This document shows, piece by piece, positions 1-9,728 of a stretch of 64,000 bases of DNA. Source of the DNA: Candidatus Gastranaerophilales bacterium (GTDB lineage: Bacteria > Cyanobacteriota > Vampirovibrionia > Gastranaerophilales > Gastranaerophilaceae); assembly GCA_944325575.1 (NCBI GenBank), contig CALVAR010000003.1, forward strand, positions 1 to 64,000, written 5' to 3'. Numbering within the stretch: the first letter of the stretch is position 1; every line of letters begins with the position of its first letter. The translations under genes were made by a program, and so were the position numbers. The notes beneath the pieces were generated by a model. It was given only the letters and a program-made list of their open reading frames with translations. It did not search any database and had not been told where the DNA came from.

Positions 1-15
1 TTTAATTTTCAATTT

Positions 16-90
16 GGGACTCCGCGCAGCTTCGCTGCTTCCTCTCGTTCGAAATGACATTTAGTCATTTCTCTCTCAGCACAGTGTCCC
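16..90. repeat. Palindromic intergenic repeat
   Basis: The segment is bounded by GGGAC at 16-20 and GTCCC at 86-90. It holds a perfect hairpin GAAATGAC-ATTTA-GTCATTTC at 51-71 and a smaller GCAGC/GCTGC hairpin near 27-40. The AATGACA end motif also ends the units of the repeat array at 55.4-56.0 kb, so this may be a relative of that family. No coding potential is seen. Confidence 0.55.
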
Positions 91-525
91 GATATTTTTT
101 ACAATATTTAATTTTCAAACTATAAAATTATTTTAATACAAGCAAAAAAATTTTTCAGTATTTATTTTACAAATTTATTAATCTAAACACAAAAGCCCTG
201 TCAAAAAAGACAGAACTTTTAAATTTTCATCCCCAAATATTCTTTTAACCCCATGGCTAGCAGCCAAAACCTTTTGAATCTAACTTTTCCATTCTTCCCA
301 ATAAAATTTAAATTTTAATTTTTAAACTTCCATGATTATCCCTAATCCCCGGAATCAGCCATCACCTCTTTCTTTCCCAAAATGGATCTCCAGTAAAATT
401 ATCATACATAGATAAAAATTTTGTATCAATAAACATTTTGTAAAATAAGTTTTACAATTGACCATGCCCCCCAATATAAAAGGATAAAAAATGTTTTTAC
501 AATCTTAATTAAGATTTATTAAAAA
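91..525. other. AT-rich intergenic stretch without a gene
   Basis: No open reading frame of convincing length or composition is seen on either strand. A weak hairpin at 191-220 (AAAAG..CTGTC, A6 loop, GACAG..CTTTT) could act as a terminator, but nothing clearly ends there. The right end holds the T-rich 3' flank of the SRP RNA gene. Confidence 0.5.
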
Positions 526-791
526 TAAAAGCCGTGCCACTGCCTATCGACAAGCGAAAAAACAATTCATCTTTATATCTGTCTCCCTCTCAAAAATCTC
601 TTACCCAAAAGTTGAATCTTAGTGCTGCTTCGTTCCCGATCTGACACGGTTCGATTGCTTTTGCCAAAAGAATTTGAGCAATCATAAACAAATATAAGAA
701 TCCTCACTCCATCACAAGCCTCACAGCAGGCTCTGCACCCCGCATAAGCGTTCGGGTCGAGAGATCCGCCAAGTCCCCGTGGAGCACGGCT
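526..791 (-). ncRNA. ffs: Signal recognition particle RNA, large bacterial form with Alu domain
   Basis: This is the RNA scaffold of the signal recognition particle, which pairs with Ffh protein for co-translational membrane targeting. On the minus strand the domain IV hairpin reads GTCAGATC-GGGAAC-GAAGCAGC at about 622-643: the GGAA tetraloop and the asymmetric GTCAG/AAGCAGC internal loop are the family hallmark. The 5' part (about 695-791) resembles the Alu domain of Firmicutes-type SRP RNA, with GGGGACTTGGCGGA, then GAGGCTTGTGATGGAG. The 5' end AGCCGTGC pairs with GCACGGCT at 531-537 near the 3' end, closing a molecule of about 265 nt, which is the usual size of the large form. A T-rich tail follows. 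It lies just downstream of the GH13 gene on the same strand. Confidence 0.88.
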
Positions 792-796
792 ATATT

Positions 797-825
797 ATCT
801 TACATTAAAATACAACCTTAATCAA
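797..825 (-). promoter_or_regulatory. Candidate promoter of the SRP RNA
   Basis: On the minus strand TTGATT (820-825) is followed after exactly 17 bases by TAAGAT (797-802), which would place the start near 790-791, at the 5' strand of the RNA's closing helix. The -35 element touches the GH13 stop region. The -10 match is only 4 of 6, so this rests mainly on position. Confidence 0.4.
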
Positions 826-3800
826 TTATTTTGTCATATAAGAAAAATTGTATTTTGTATTTGCAAGTTTAACATTCGGATTTTCTATACGTCCTTTAAA
901 AGAAAGTTCCTTGCCGGAAAAATCTTTTTCACGCAAAAGAATTAAGCCGGAATCATGAAGATTAATAGTTTCTTCAATATTTCCGTTGCTATCAATTTTT
1001 TTAATCTCATACGGGTTTGTAACTTTAAATCTTACGTTTTCGTCTAAAGCATCTTTATATATAGTACCTACTTTTAAACCTGCAGGCAAACCGCTCAAAT
1101 CCAGTCTGTTTGTAGTTAAATCCTGCTTGCAACCGCCATTAAACGGATCAGCATGGATTACACAAATTGCATCGGTTTTGTCATTATATCTGTAGAATGC
1201 AACGGAATTTTTAGTAGGCGCACTTATAAAGACTGTTGCACCGTTAACAAGGGCAGAAGCAGCTTCTTTAGCTCTAATTTTAGTAATCGCGTTTACAGAT
1301 TCATTAAACTTTTTAATAAATGAATAATTCGGGTCATTCAATCTTTCCCAGGGCAGCCTGTTTCTATTTTCCTGCTTTTCATTTTTAGCAAAAGTTTCCC
1401 ACCCTGTCATACCGAGCTCATCGCCCGCATACATCGTAGGTGCTCCGGGTAAAGCATTCATAGCAAGCCACATTGTCCTGAAACGATTAAGAGCATCATT
1501 ATTTGTCAGCATTTTTTCTAAAATTTCAGCTTTCATTTTTTCTATTTTAGGTTTATTTGCATCATCCGAAGCAAATTTTTCAAATTCCCGATTAGTTTCT
1601 ATTGCTTGCTCTACGAGAGAATCAATATTAAAATCAAACGGTCTTATCCCAAAGTTTTCTTTGTCAAAATCTTTTTCTTTGCCGTTTACAAACACAGTGC
1701 CATCGCGCAATAGCTTAAGAGAAGCAATTAATGCATCTTTAAGAGGTTTATCCAGTTTATTAAATTCTGCACTGGAATTTAAACTGATAAGCATCAAGTG
1801 ATGCATCAATTCAGGTTTTTTATCGGCATTTTCATCCAAGAAAGCACTCGGATCAAGAGAAAATACATGCAGCATTCTTGGTTTATCATGATTGCTTACA
1901 AATCTGTGTGCAAAATTCACATTACTTGCATATCCTGAATTCAAGAATTTTTGCAATTCTTTATAAACAACATCTTTGAAATTGTTCTCAGATTGTCCGT
2001 CACTATTTTTACCATACAGCTTTGGTAATAAAGAATAAAAATAGCTGTAATCAGAAACCGTTGAAAAACCTGTCCTTGGTGAAAACTTTATTTCATCTTC
2101 TTTCCAGTCTGTAAGCTCACCTATCGTATAAGATCTCGGATTGTATTCACGTACGCCTTTATTAAATTTATCCCAGAAAGAATAAATGTGTGCGATATTA
2201 GTATTATAATCAAGAGCACCGTCATCAACTGCCTCAAAATCACCAACATCCTTCGATGCATCTATTCTCCAATCCAAACCGGATTCAGTTTGTTCTATTA
2301 TTAATTTTGCAACATTTATAGAATCGGAATTTACATCTTTTAATCTTGATGACAAATGATTTACAAATGCATCAATATCATCATCAGGAATATTATTCAA
2401 TCCGTGTTTTATTTCTTCGAGCAAGCGATTTGCAACATCTTCAGGAGAAAGTTCATACTGCAGATTCAATGAATTGAAACTTACTTTTCTGAGATCAGCT
2501 ACATTATAACTAAATATATTATTATTGTTATCTTTATCGTCTTTATAAACAGGTTTTATTTGTGGGGCAAGAGATGAAACGAGCAGGAATTTTGCAATAT
2601 CGGGATATATAACTGAATAAATGTCTTTACCCTGTTCTGTCAATTCTCCGTTTTCTGATATTATGTTTATTCCAAGCTTTGCGGAAAGTTTAGACAGTAT
2701 ATTATCAGCCTGTTGAGTCATGTCATTTGCAATCAATTTATCAGACTTTTTATACAAATCTCTGTAGCGGTCAGGCATCATTTCATAATATTCATCACCC
2801 ATTTTATAAAAATCATAACGTGACATGCCGACAGTATCTTCTGTCACAGCCATATTTTTAATATAAGGGTAAGTAAATACACCCAAAAGATCTACAGCAA
2901 ACTCAGTGGCCTCAAACGGATATGACATAAGTCCGTCCGTAACGGATTCAGGCATCTTAGTTTTTGTAAGCTTATAATCTCTGCCGTCACCCCACGCATT
3001 TGTTGCAAGAATATTATCAAGAGAAGAAAGATTATCCGCATCTTTTTCCAAAATCGCTTTGGCACTTGCAGGTAAGCTGCCCTCATCTATTAAAGCTTTC
3101 ACTGCTTCTTGATAAGACAAAACTTTGTTCTCTTTTTCATGACGTTTATTTTCTATTGCTCTTGCCGTATATTCGACAAGGGTTCTCGCTACTTCGCTTG
3201 TCCAGAATTTTCCGACCTGTACGGTATCATCCTGCACCTGATATTGTGCAGCAAATTTTTGTTTATATTTATCTTGAGACAGCCCATCTTCCAAAAGTTT
3301 TTCCGGAGTAATAAATCTCTTTTTAGAAATATCACTGTTACCCACCCAGAGAGATATACCGCCGTCTTTATTTGATTCAACAAATTCAAAATTTCTCCAC
3401 TTTGTCAAAAGATTTTTGAATTCAACACTGCTATCAATTTTATGCGCTTCTTTATATTTTTTGTAATTATCTTCAACTTCTCTAAGTGTCACTCTATGAT
3501 AATAAGGCTGAACAGAATCTCTGTACCCTGCAATTTCAAAATTGTTATCAGTTTCTTTTTTGGCATATACAGAAAATACTTCATCATTATTCATCTGATC
3601 TTCCGAAGCCAGCCTGTCGTCAAAAAGCTGTACAAAAGTCGGCTTAGTCGGATCTACTTTATTGTCTATAATCTTTTTCTCAATATAATTACCTTCCGGA
3701 GTTTTTTCAAAAATTATTTTGTAAGGAGCATTAACCAGTTTTAGGTGTATATGCTCATCAATGTTAATATTTTTAGACAAGACGCCAAACCTTGTCGGTA

Positions 3801-4701
3801 AGTTTTCCAAATCTTTTGTTTCAAACAAATCAACGCACGGACTCTGTGCTCCCCAGTAGGCAATATCAGAGATATGCATTCCGGGAACGCCTTCATTTAC
3901 AAAAGCACCATCTGCAATCCATCTCATGTCATTTTTGTACAAATCAATCATGAGCTTTTTAAAATCTGAAATATCACCCAGTTCATCAGTAATTTGATAC
4001 GGATCAATTGTCCAATACCCGTGGCTTGAATGATCCATGCCAAAAACCGGAGTACCTAATACAGAAGTAATACCTGTATCTTTCAGATAAGGAATCTTAT
4101 CTTTTATAGTATTTAAAGTACCGCCCAAACGGTTAAAGTGATTTCTCTTTGCTTTTAAATCAATATTAGATTTATTTTCTTCATCCTTAACAACATTAAA
4201 TGAATCGGGAACAAGGTGTTCTATTACACGTGGTTTAATTGAATTCGCCGTCCATACAGGCGTAGCTATAGTAAACGTCCCTTCTTCATTCCCGATACCG
4301 TTATTAAAGCCTTTTGAATACTCATCATAAACACATTTATCCTGTCCTGGGAACTTAAATTTGTATCCAATTACAGCACCGTCTTGTAAATTTAAATCAT
4401 CGGCATATAATGTATAAGAAGGTAAATCGCTGCCTGTTAGTTCTCTTTCTATAGCTTTAAATGTTTTTTTTCCGTCTATATACTGTGATGGTGTGGTAAA
4501 TTCATGGTTTCCGTTATCTACCATGCGTGTCAGTATAACTTTTGTACCCTGAGGTGCATTTGGCCAAAAGAATTTATAAACATTATTTCCATGCGAATCT
4601 TTAGTCAATATATGACCTGAAAAACTCGGATTTGATTTTTTCCTGTTAATAGGTTTAGAAGAATTTGAATTAACGTTAAAATTTACAAATCTTGTATACA
4701 C
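826..4701 (-). CDS. Giant GH13 alpha-amylase-family enzyme with N-terminal leader
   Basis: The protein is a 1291-residue glycoside hydrolase family 13 enzyme, probably acting on alpha-glucan or glycogen. An N-terminal beta domain (about 38-120) resembles CBM48-type modules. The barrel starts near 190; region I is DGAFVNEG (about 264). The nucleophile Asp is in WRIDASKD (about 813), the acid Glu in TIGELTDW (about 860), and the third Asp in FVSNHDKPR (about 936). PTMYAGDELG lies near 1091. The 540-residue gap between regions I and II is far larger than usual and indicates a big insertion. No signal peptide is seen; instead there is a polar leader with NPSFSG at 24-29. The start is GTG at 4701, chosen because GAGGT lies 7-8 bases upstream. 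Exact specificity cannot be told. Confidence 0.85.
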   Translation of the reverse strand: MYTRFVNFNVNSNSSKPINRKKSNPSFSGHILTKDSHGNNVYKFFWPNAPQGTKVILTRMVDNGNHEFTTPSQYIDGKKTFKAIERELTGSDLPSYTLYADDLNLQDGAVIGYKFKFPGQDKCVYDEYSKGFNNGIGNEEGTFTIATPVWTANSIKPRVIEHLVPDSFNVVKDEENKSNIDLKAKRNHFNRLGGTLNTIKDKIPYLKDTGITSVLGTPVFGMDHSSHGYWTIDPYQITDELGDISDFKKLMIDLYKNDMRWIADGAFVNEGVPGMHISDIAYWGAQSPCVDLFETKDLENLPTRFGVLSKNINIDEHIHLKLVNAPYKIIFEKTPEGNYIEKKIIDNKVDPTKPTFVQLFDDRLASEDQMNNDEVFSVYAKKETDNNFEIAGYRDSVQPYYHRVTLREVEDNYKKYKEAHKIDSSVEFKNLLTKWRNFEFVESNKDGGISLWVGNSDISKKRFITPEKLLEDGLSQDKYKQKFAAQYQVQDDTVQVGKFWTSEVARTLVEYTARAIENKRHEKENKVLSYQEAVKALIDEGSLPASAKAILEKDADNLSSLDNILATNAWGDGRDYKLTKTKMPESVTDGLMSYPFEATEFAVDLLGVFTYPYIKNMAVTEDTVGMSRYDFYKMGDEYYEMMPDRYRDLYKKSDKLIANDMTQQADNILSKLSAKLGINIISENGELTEQGKDIYSVIYPDIAKFLLVSSLAPQIKPVYKDDKDNNNNIFSYNVADLRKVSFNSLNLQYELSPEDVANRLLEEIKHGLNNIPDDDIDAFVNHLSSRLKDVNSDSINVAKLIIEQTESGLDWRIDASKDVGDFEAVDDGALDYNTNIAHIYSFWDKFNKGVREYNPRSYTIGELTDWKEDEIKFSPRTGFSTVSDYSYFYSLLPKLYGKNSDGQSENNFKDVVYKELQKFLNSGYASNVNFAHRFVSNHDKPRMLHVFSLDPSAFLDENADKKPELMHHLMLISLNSSAEFNKLDKPLKDALIASLKLLRDGTVFVNGKEKDFDKENFGIRPFDFNIDSLVEQAIETNREFEKFASDDANKPKIEKMKAEILEKMLTNNDALNRFRTMWLAMNALPGAPTMYAGDELGMTGWETFAKNEKQENRNRLPWERLNDPNYSFIKKFNESVNAITKIRAKEAASALVNGATVFISAPTKNSVAFYRYNDKTDAICVIHADPFNGGCKQDLTTNRLDLSGLPAGLKVGTIYKDALDENVRFKVTNPYEIKKIDSNGNIEETINLHDSGLILLREKDFSGKELSFKGRIENPNVKLANTKYNFSYMTK

Positions 4702-4819
4702 AATATCAACCTCACATCACACACTGACTATAAATATTAAGACTGAAAACAAAAAAATTTGCTAATCATGCCCAAATTTTTAATAAGATTGTTACAATAA
4801 CTTAAAATAATATAAAGAA

Positions 4820-5773
4820 CTAAAACAGCCCTTTTCTGGCAAGAATTACGGCAATAATACCGGCAAGCACCAAAGAGAATAAAAGGATACCTAAAAAGGC
4901 ATAATGACCTCCTGCCATAGGAACCTCCACGTTCATCCCCCAAAAACTTGCAACCATTGTAGGTATGGCAAGAATAATTGTCACAGATGTCAAAAATTTC
5001 ATTACTATGTTCAAATTGTTTGAAATAATAGAAGCAAAAGCATCCATCATACTTTCCAAAATGTTTCGGTGCATCTCTACCATTTCAACAGCCTGTTTAT
5101 TTTCAATTATGACATCTTCCATAAGGTCTTCTATTTCTTCATTGTAATTCATAAAGGTAGAAAAACTGCTTATTTTCTTGTATCTGCTTAACTTTTCAAG
5201 AACCCTGCCATTATCTTTTAATGCTGTAGTAAAGTATACCAGAGATTTTTGCACATCTAAAAGCTGAAACAGAGCCTTATTTTTCATTGTTCTTTTTAAA
5301 TCAACTTCGATTTTATCAGTATGACGATTAATGTGTTCCAAATATCTTAAATAAAATTTCGTTGATCTGAATAAAATCTGAAACAAAAATCTTGTCCTGT
5401 CAGCCGTATCAAACAACTTTGTAGTATCCTGATTAAAAAACGATATAATTCTGTTTTCTTTTAAAGATACGGTTACAATATTGTCAGGTGTCATAATAAC
5501 ACCGAGAGGCAATGTATCAAAGCTGTTTTCATCCTCCATCATAGGGATATTCGTGATTATAAGCAGCTTGTCATCATCCAGCTCAATACGTGAACGCTCT
5601 TCAGAGTCCAATGAGTCTCTTAAAAAATCAGCATCAATATTTAACGCATTAGCAACCTGTTTAATCTCATCAGCAGTCGGCTTTATAAGATTAAACCAAG
5701 ACCCATGTTCAAATTCATTTATAGAAAATTCTTTTAAGGTTTTATCTTCCTGTGTTTTTAAAATTTGAAGCAT
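4820..5773 (-). CDS. CorA-family magnesium/divalent cation transporter
   Basis: This is an inner-membrane Mg2+ channel of the CorA type. The long soluble N-terminal part is followed by two C-terminal membrane helices, and the family signature GMN occurs as SFWGMNVEVPM at the end of the first helix. A short basic tail (ARKGLF) follows the second helix. I chose the ATG at 5773 (MLQILKTQED). The longer frame opens with TTG at 5809, but a TATAAT lies at 5812-5817, so transcription probably starts inside that extension. It is a single gene between the GH13 enzyme and a symporter. The ion specificity is inferred from the family. Confidence 0.88.
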   Translation of the reverse strand: MLQILKTQEDKTLKEFSINEFEHGSWFNLIKPTADEIKQVANALNIDADFLRDSLDSEERSRIELDDDKLLIITNIPMMEDENSFDTLPLGVIMTPDNIVTVSLKENRIISFFNQDTTKLFDTADRTRFLFQILFRSTKFYLRYLEHINRHTDKIEVDLKRTMKNKALFQLLDVQKSLVYFTTALKDNGRVLEKLSRYKKISSFSTFMNYNEEIEDLMEDVIIENKQAVEMVEMHRNILESMMDAFASIISNNLNIVMKFLTSVTIILAIPTMVASFWGMNVEVPMAGGHYAFLGILLFSLVLAGIIAVILARKGLF

Positions 5774-5833
5774 GGTAACCCGCCAATCGCATATAAATCT
5801 TCTACCCAAATATTATACAACAAGCATAAAAAA

Positions 5834-7087
5834 TTATATATCCCTTGAAGCGAGATATTCATTCATCTTGTCATAATCAAATTCATTTTCCCAGCGTGCA
5901 ATAAAAATTGTAGCAATACAGTTGCCGACAAGATTCACGGTAGTTCTGCCCATATCAAGTATCTGATCAATACCCATAAGGATTGCCACACCAATAAGAG
6001 GATAATTCAAACTGGATAATGTACCGGCAAGAACAACAAGAGCAGCTCTCGGTACACCGGCAACACCTTTTGATGTAAACATAAGAGCAAGCATTATAAT
6101 AACCTGATGTTGAAAAGACAAATCAATACCTACAAGCTGCGTTGCAAACAAAACAGCCATCGAAAGATAAAGAGTACTTCCGTCAAGATTGAATGTATAT
6201 CCTGTAGGCATAACAAAACCAACAATGTTTTTAGGTACACCGAATCTTTCCATCTGCTCCATTGCCTTAGGCAGAGCCGCTTCCGAACTGGCGGTAGAAA
6301 ATGCCAGCAAAGCAGGATCCTTTAATGTCTTGATTAATCCGATTATAGGTATTTTTACAATTTTACATACAAGAACGATAATAAACAGCAAAAATACAAA
6401 CAAAGCAAAATACAATGAAAATACAATTTTTACATAATTTTTGAGAATTGCAATTCCGCTACCGCCTATCGTACTTGCAATTGCAGCAAATACGCCGACA
6501 GGAGCAAACCACATTACATACTCCGTGAATTTAAACATAATCTCTGAAAGAGAATTTAAAAGATCCATCATAGGCTTTGCTTTATGTCCGACAGCACATA
6601 TTGCCAGAGCAAAAAACAAGCTAAAAACAACAATTTGAAGAAGATTACCCTCTGCCATTGATTTAACAATACTCGACGGAAAAATATCTACAACAAGCTG
6701 TCTTAAAGAAGTATGATATGAGCCATGGCTCATTGCAGTAACAGTGTCCATATACGAGGAAGAGACGGAAGAAACATTATCCAAACCTGCACCGGGTTGG
6801 GTAAAATGACCTATTCCAAGCCCTATGAGCAATGCTGCAATTGTAACTACTTCAAAATAAACAATTGTTTTGAATCCTATTTTACCGAGACTCTTTATGT
6901 CTCCATGTCCGGCAATACCTATAACAAGAGTAGCAAACAATAATGGTGCAATAATCATTTTCACCATATTTAAAAACATCATTGCCAGAGGAGAAAGTTT
7001 AACCGCAAAAGAAGGGAAAAGTATCCCGACAACAATCCCTAATATCAACGAAATCAATATATATCTGGTCAATTTAATGTTCTGCAA
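5834..7087 (-). CDS. Dicarboxylate/amino acid:cation symporter (DAACS family)
   Basis: This is a 417-residue secondary transporter of the GltP/DctA type, probably importing glutamate, aspartate or C4-dicarboxylates with H+ or Na+. About eight membrane helices are visible, with the re-entrant loop sequence FSTASSEAALPKAMEQ (the family's SSxATLP motif) and TGYTFNLDGSTLYL (the NLDGT region). The start is TTG at 7087, with AGAGG eight bases upstream. No partner gene is evident. The substrate cannot be decided from sequence alone. Confidence 0.9.
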   Translation of the reverse strand: MQNIKLTRYILISLILGIVVGILFPSFAVKLSPLAMMFLNMVKMIIAPLLFATLVIGIAGHGDIKSLGKIGFKTIVYFEVVTIAALLIGLGIGHFTQPGAGLDNVSSVSSSYMDTVTAMSHGSYHTSLRQLVVDIFPSSIVKSMAEGNLLQIVVFSLFFALAICAVGHKAKPMMDLLNSLSEIMFKFTEYVMWFAPVGVFAAIASTIGGSGIAILKNYVKIVFSLYFALFVFLLFIIVLVCKIVKIPIIGLIKTLKDPALLAFSTASSEAALPKAMEQMERFGVPKNIVGFVMPTGYTFNLDGSTLYLSMAVLFATQLVGIDLSFQHQVIIMLALMFTSKGVAGVPRAALVVLAGTLSSLNYPLIGVAILMGIDQILDMGRTTVNLVGNCIATIFIARWENEFDYDKMNEYLASRDI

Positions 7088-7195
7088 TAAATTGTCCTCT
7101 CACATAATTACCCGGATAAATATATTATAAAATAAAAATAGCAAACCCAAAATCAAAATACAGAAATAAATTTTTTGATTTTGGCAATCATACAA

Positions 7196-8197
7196 CTAGT
7201 TTGCAGGAGGCGCAGACAATTTGTCCAATCTTTCAGATTCATCAAGAAAATCATTATTAATTTCTTCATATGTCGTATTTTGTGCATCCGACATACCAGA
7301 AGAATGTTTTACATCCTCACCTAGAGACTGAAGCTGCTGATTATCTATTTCTCTTATAATTTTAATTTGCTCATTTCTTCTTCTTTGCTGTTCTGTTTTA
7401 CCCATTTTAATAAACGTATTTTGATAGTGGTCCAGAGTCTTATACTGATTTCTTTGTACAACTATTTCAACACGTCTGTTTTTAGCAAGAGAAGCAGAAT
7501 CTTTGCCGGTATCAATCGGTCTTGTATCAGCATAACCTACAGCAGACATAAGATCTGGCAAAATTTTAAATCTGTCAATTAAGTATCTTACAATAGATGA
7601 AGCTCTTGCAGATGAAAGCTCCCAGTTGGAAGGATATTTTCCGCCTGAAATAGGTACACTGTCAGTATGCCCCTCAACCTTGATAGAATGCATAGCAAAC
7701 TTTTGAACAATTAATTTGCCTATAGTATCAAGAATCTTTTGAGAACCTTTGGGCAATTCTGCAGAACCCGACGGGAATAAAATACCCTTATCAGTAATTG
7801 TGATAACAAGACCTCTATCATCAATTGTTGCGCTTACACCGTTCAATTCACCAGATTTTGCAAGATCTTCTATATCCTTTTTTATCTGGTCATAAGATTC
7901 CTTTTCATATCTCTGGCTAATATATTCCATCATCAAAGAATCAATCATAGAATTTGCAGAACTAGCATCCAGCACAGATTCACCGGAAGACATTACTCCG
8001 CTGCCGCCATCCAGTATTGATTGTACAGAAAATGCTTTTTTTAAAGATTCTTCAATTTTTTTAAACTCATTAACATTAGCTTGCGAAAGTCCATAAAGGA
8101 CAACAAAAGTAGCAAAAATAAGCGTCATAAAGTCCGAATAAGAGACAAGCCAACGCTCTAAATTTTCATGTTCTTCTGGTTTCTTTTTTCTTGCCAT
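7196..8197 (-). CDS. motB: MotB-like motor stator protein with OmpA domain
   Basis: MotB anchors the proton-driven stator to peptidoglycan. The protein has 333 residues. The cytoplasmic N-terminus is basic, and a single membrane helix carries the proton-binding Asp in SYSDFMTLIFATFVVLY (about residue 22). The OmpA-type peptidoglycan-binding domain occupies about 130-245, with ELSSARASSIVRYL and KNRRVEIVV. The C-terminal 80 residues are polar. The start codon lies one base after the motA stop, so the two are translationally coupled. No other flagellar gene is in the window, so a flagellar role is inferred, not shown. Confidence 0.88.
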   Translation of the reverse strand: MARKKKPEEHENLERWLVSYSDFMTLIFATFVVLYGLSQANVNEFKKIEESLKKAFSVQSILDGGSGVMSSGESVLDASSANSMIDSLMMEYISQRYEKESYDQIKKDIEDLAKSGELNGVSATIDDRGLVITITDKGILFPSGSAELPKGSQKILDTIGKLIVQKFAMHSIKVEGHTDSVPISGGKYPSNWELSSARASSIVRYLIDRFKILPDLMSAVGYADTRPIDTGKDSASLAKNRRVEIVVQRNQYKTLDHYQNTFIKMGKTEQQRRRNEQIKIIREIDNQQLQSLGEDVKHSSGMSDAQNTTYEEINNDFLDESERLDKLSAPPAN

Positions 8198-8198
8198 T

Positions 8199-8966
8199 TT
8201 ATACAGCTTCTTCTTTCATATGACTGTCAAGAATGTATGCCTGCAATTTTCTCTCAATCAAAGCAGGGCTTTCTCCAGCCTGAATTGCGAGAATACCTTC
8301 TATTATCATTTCTTTCTTTAAGAATACTTTTTTATACTTAAATTTTAATTTTGTTGAAAAAGGAATAAAAATGAGGTTCGCAGCACCAACACCATAAACC
8401 GTGGCAACAAAGGCTACAGCAATACCTGCACCCAATTTTGAAGGATCAGATAAATTCTGCATTACCTGAATCAACCCCAGAACAGCACCGATAATACCGA
8501 TTGTTGGTGAAAAACCGCCGGCTGATTCCCAAACTTTTGCACCTCCGTTAACTTTCTCTTCCAAAAGCATAACCTGCGTTTCCATCATTTGTCTAACTAA
8601 AGCCGGATCAGTGCCGTCTGCTACAGCTTCCAACCCCATCACCATAAGAGAATCCGAGGCGGTTCTTGCTTCTTTTTCAAGAGATATTGCTCCCTCTCTT
8701 CTGGCTTTTGTTGCAAATTTTATAATCTCAGCAATCAAATCATCAAAATTGACATTTTCTCCCATAAAAACATCTTTTAAAAGGACAAGTGCATTTTTAA
8801 GTTCTACAGCAGAAAAGCTTAAAATTATCGCACCCATTGTACCGCCGAATACAATAAAAGCCGCTGTTATCTGCAAAAGCTGTCCGACATTACCGCCTTC
8901 TAATGCCTGCCCGATTAAAATACATACTATCCCGAAGAATACGCCCACTAAAGAGGTAAAATCCAT
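8199..8966 (-). CDS. motA: MotA-like motor stator protein
   Basis: MotA is the ion-channel subunit of the stator. The protein has 255 residues with four membrane helices: two at the N-terminus (MDFTSLVGVFFGIVCILIG, then ITAAFIVFGGTMGAIIL) and two around 150-205 (GGFSPTIGIIGAVLGLIQ and AGIAVAFVATVYGVGAANL). The cytoplasmic loop lies between them. The conserved prolines of helices 3 and 4 are in FSPTIG and SDPSKLG. It is the first gene of a two-gene unit with motB. The ExbB/TolQ branch is a more distant alternative, but the size and the MotB partner favour MotA. Confidence 0.9.
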   Translation of the reverse strand: MDFTSLVGVFFGIVCILIGQALEGGNVGQLLQITAAFIVFGGTMGAIILSFSAVELKNALVLLKDVFMGENVNFDDLIAEIIKFATKARREGAISLEKEARTASDSLMVMGLEAVADGTDPALVRQMMETQVMLLEEKVNGGAKVWESAGGFSPTIGIIGAVLGLIQVMQNLSDPSKLGAGIAVAFVATVYGVGAANLIFIPFSTKLKFKYKKVFLKKEMIIEGILAIQAGESPALIERKLQAYILDSHMKEEAV

Positions 8967-9050
8967 ACTAATCTAATCTCCAAATATACAATTATTATTT
9001 ATAATTAAATAATAATTTGCGGATTTTGAAATCATTTATTTAGATTAGGA

Positions 9051-9728
9051 TTATTTAATTTTTGATTTTGCAGAAATTGTAACGGGAGGCGCCTGCAGGT
9101 AAAGGGGTTTTAATTTACCCCACAAATAATCTTCATCAGAAGCATTGCTGATTTTATCATACACAATTTTATTTAAATACTGACCAAGATCGGCATTGAC
9201 TTCTGTATAAACCACAGACTCAACACCGAAAGAATTTAAAAAAGCAGATGAAGTCTCATCAGCAATTACAAAAGTATCTTTAAAATCAAACGATTTTAAT
9301 TCATCGGCATTTGTAAGTTTAGGCGAAGAAAGCTCCTTATTTCTCACATATAAAGCCGTATAAAATTGATTTTTTCTTGCATCAAGAACAACTGCTGTTT
9401 TTGAGCCGGATGTATTTATATGAGAAAGAATTTCTAATGAGCTAACACCGACAAGAGGAATATTGAGCTGCTGCGCAAAGACTCTGGCAACGGTTACACA
9501 TGCTCTTATTCCGGTAAAGCTGCCTGGACCGACATTTGTACCGATTACATTGATATCTTTCATCAGAATATTGTTATTTTTTAAAATATTTACTATAGTC
9601 GGAATTAAATATGCGGAATGATATTTTTCATCATGGTTTTCCACAATTATATCCGCAAGAATCTTCTCATTTTCTGACAGAGTAACATAAGTCTTGTCCA
9701 AACTTGTATCAAAAGTTAAAATTTTCAA
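9051..9728 (-). CDS. tsaB: tRNA threonylcarbamoyladenosine synthesis protein TsaB
   Basis: TsaB is the TsaD partner needed for t6A at position 37 of ANN-decoding tRNAs. The 225-residue protein has the ASKHA-fold N-terminus MKILTFDTSLDKTYVTL and the family motif GTNVGPGSFTGIRACVTVA (about 64-82), followed by LVGVSSLEIL. The start is TTG, overlapping the tsaE stop in a TTGA. TsaD itself is not in the window. The pairing with tsaE supports the call. Confidence 0.92.
   Translation of the reverse strand: MKILTFDTSLDKTYVTLSENEKILADIIVENHDEKYHSAYLIPTIVNILKNNNILMKDINVIGTNVGPGSFTGIRACVTVARVFAQQLNIPLVGVSSLEILSHINTSGSKTAVVLDARKNQFYTALYVRNKELSSPKLTNADELKSFDFKDTFVIADETSSAFLNSFGVESVVYTEVNADLGQYLNKIVYDKISNASDEDYLWGKLKPLYLQAPPVTISAKSKIK

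Noticed and set aside
4737-7130. Plus-strand and minus-strand small frames antisense to the CorA, symporter and GH13 genes
   Set aside because: They lie wholly inside well-supported genes in other frames and show no motif or ribosome site.
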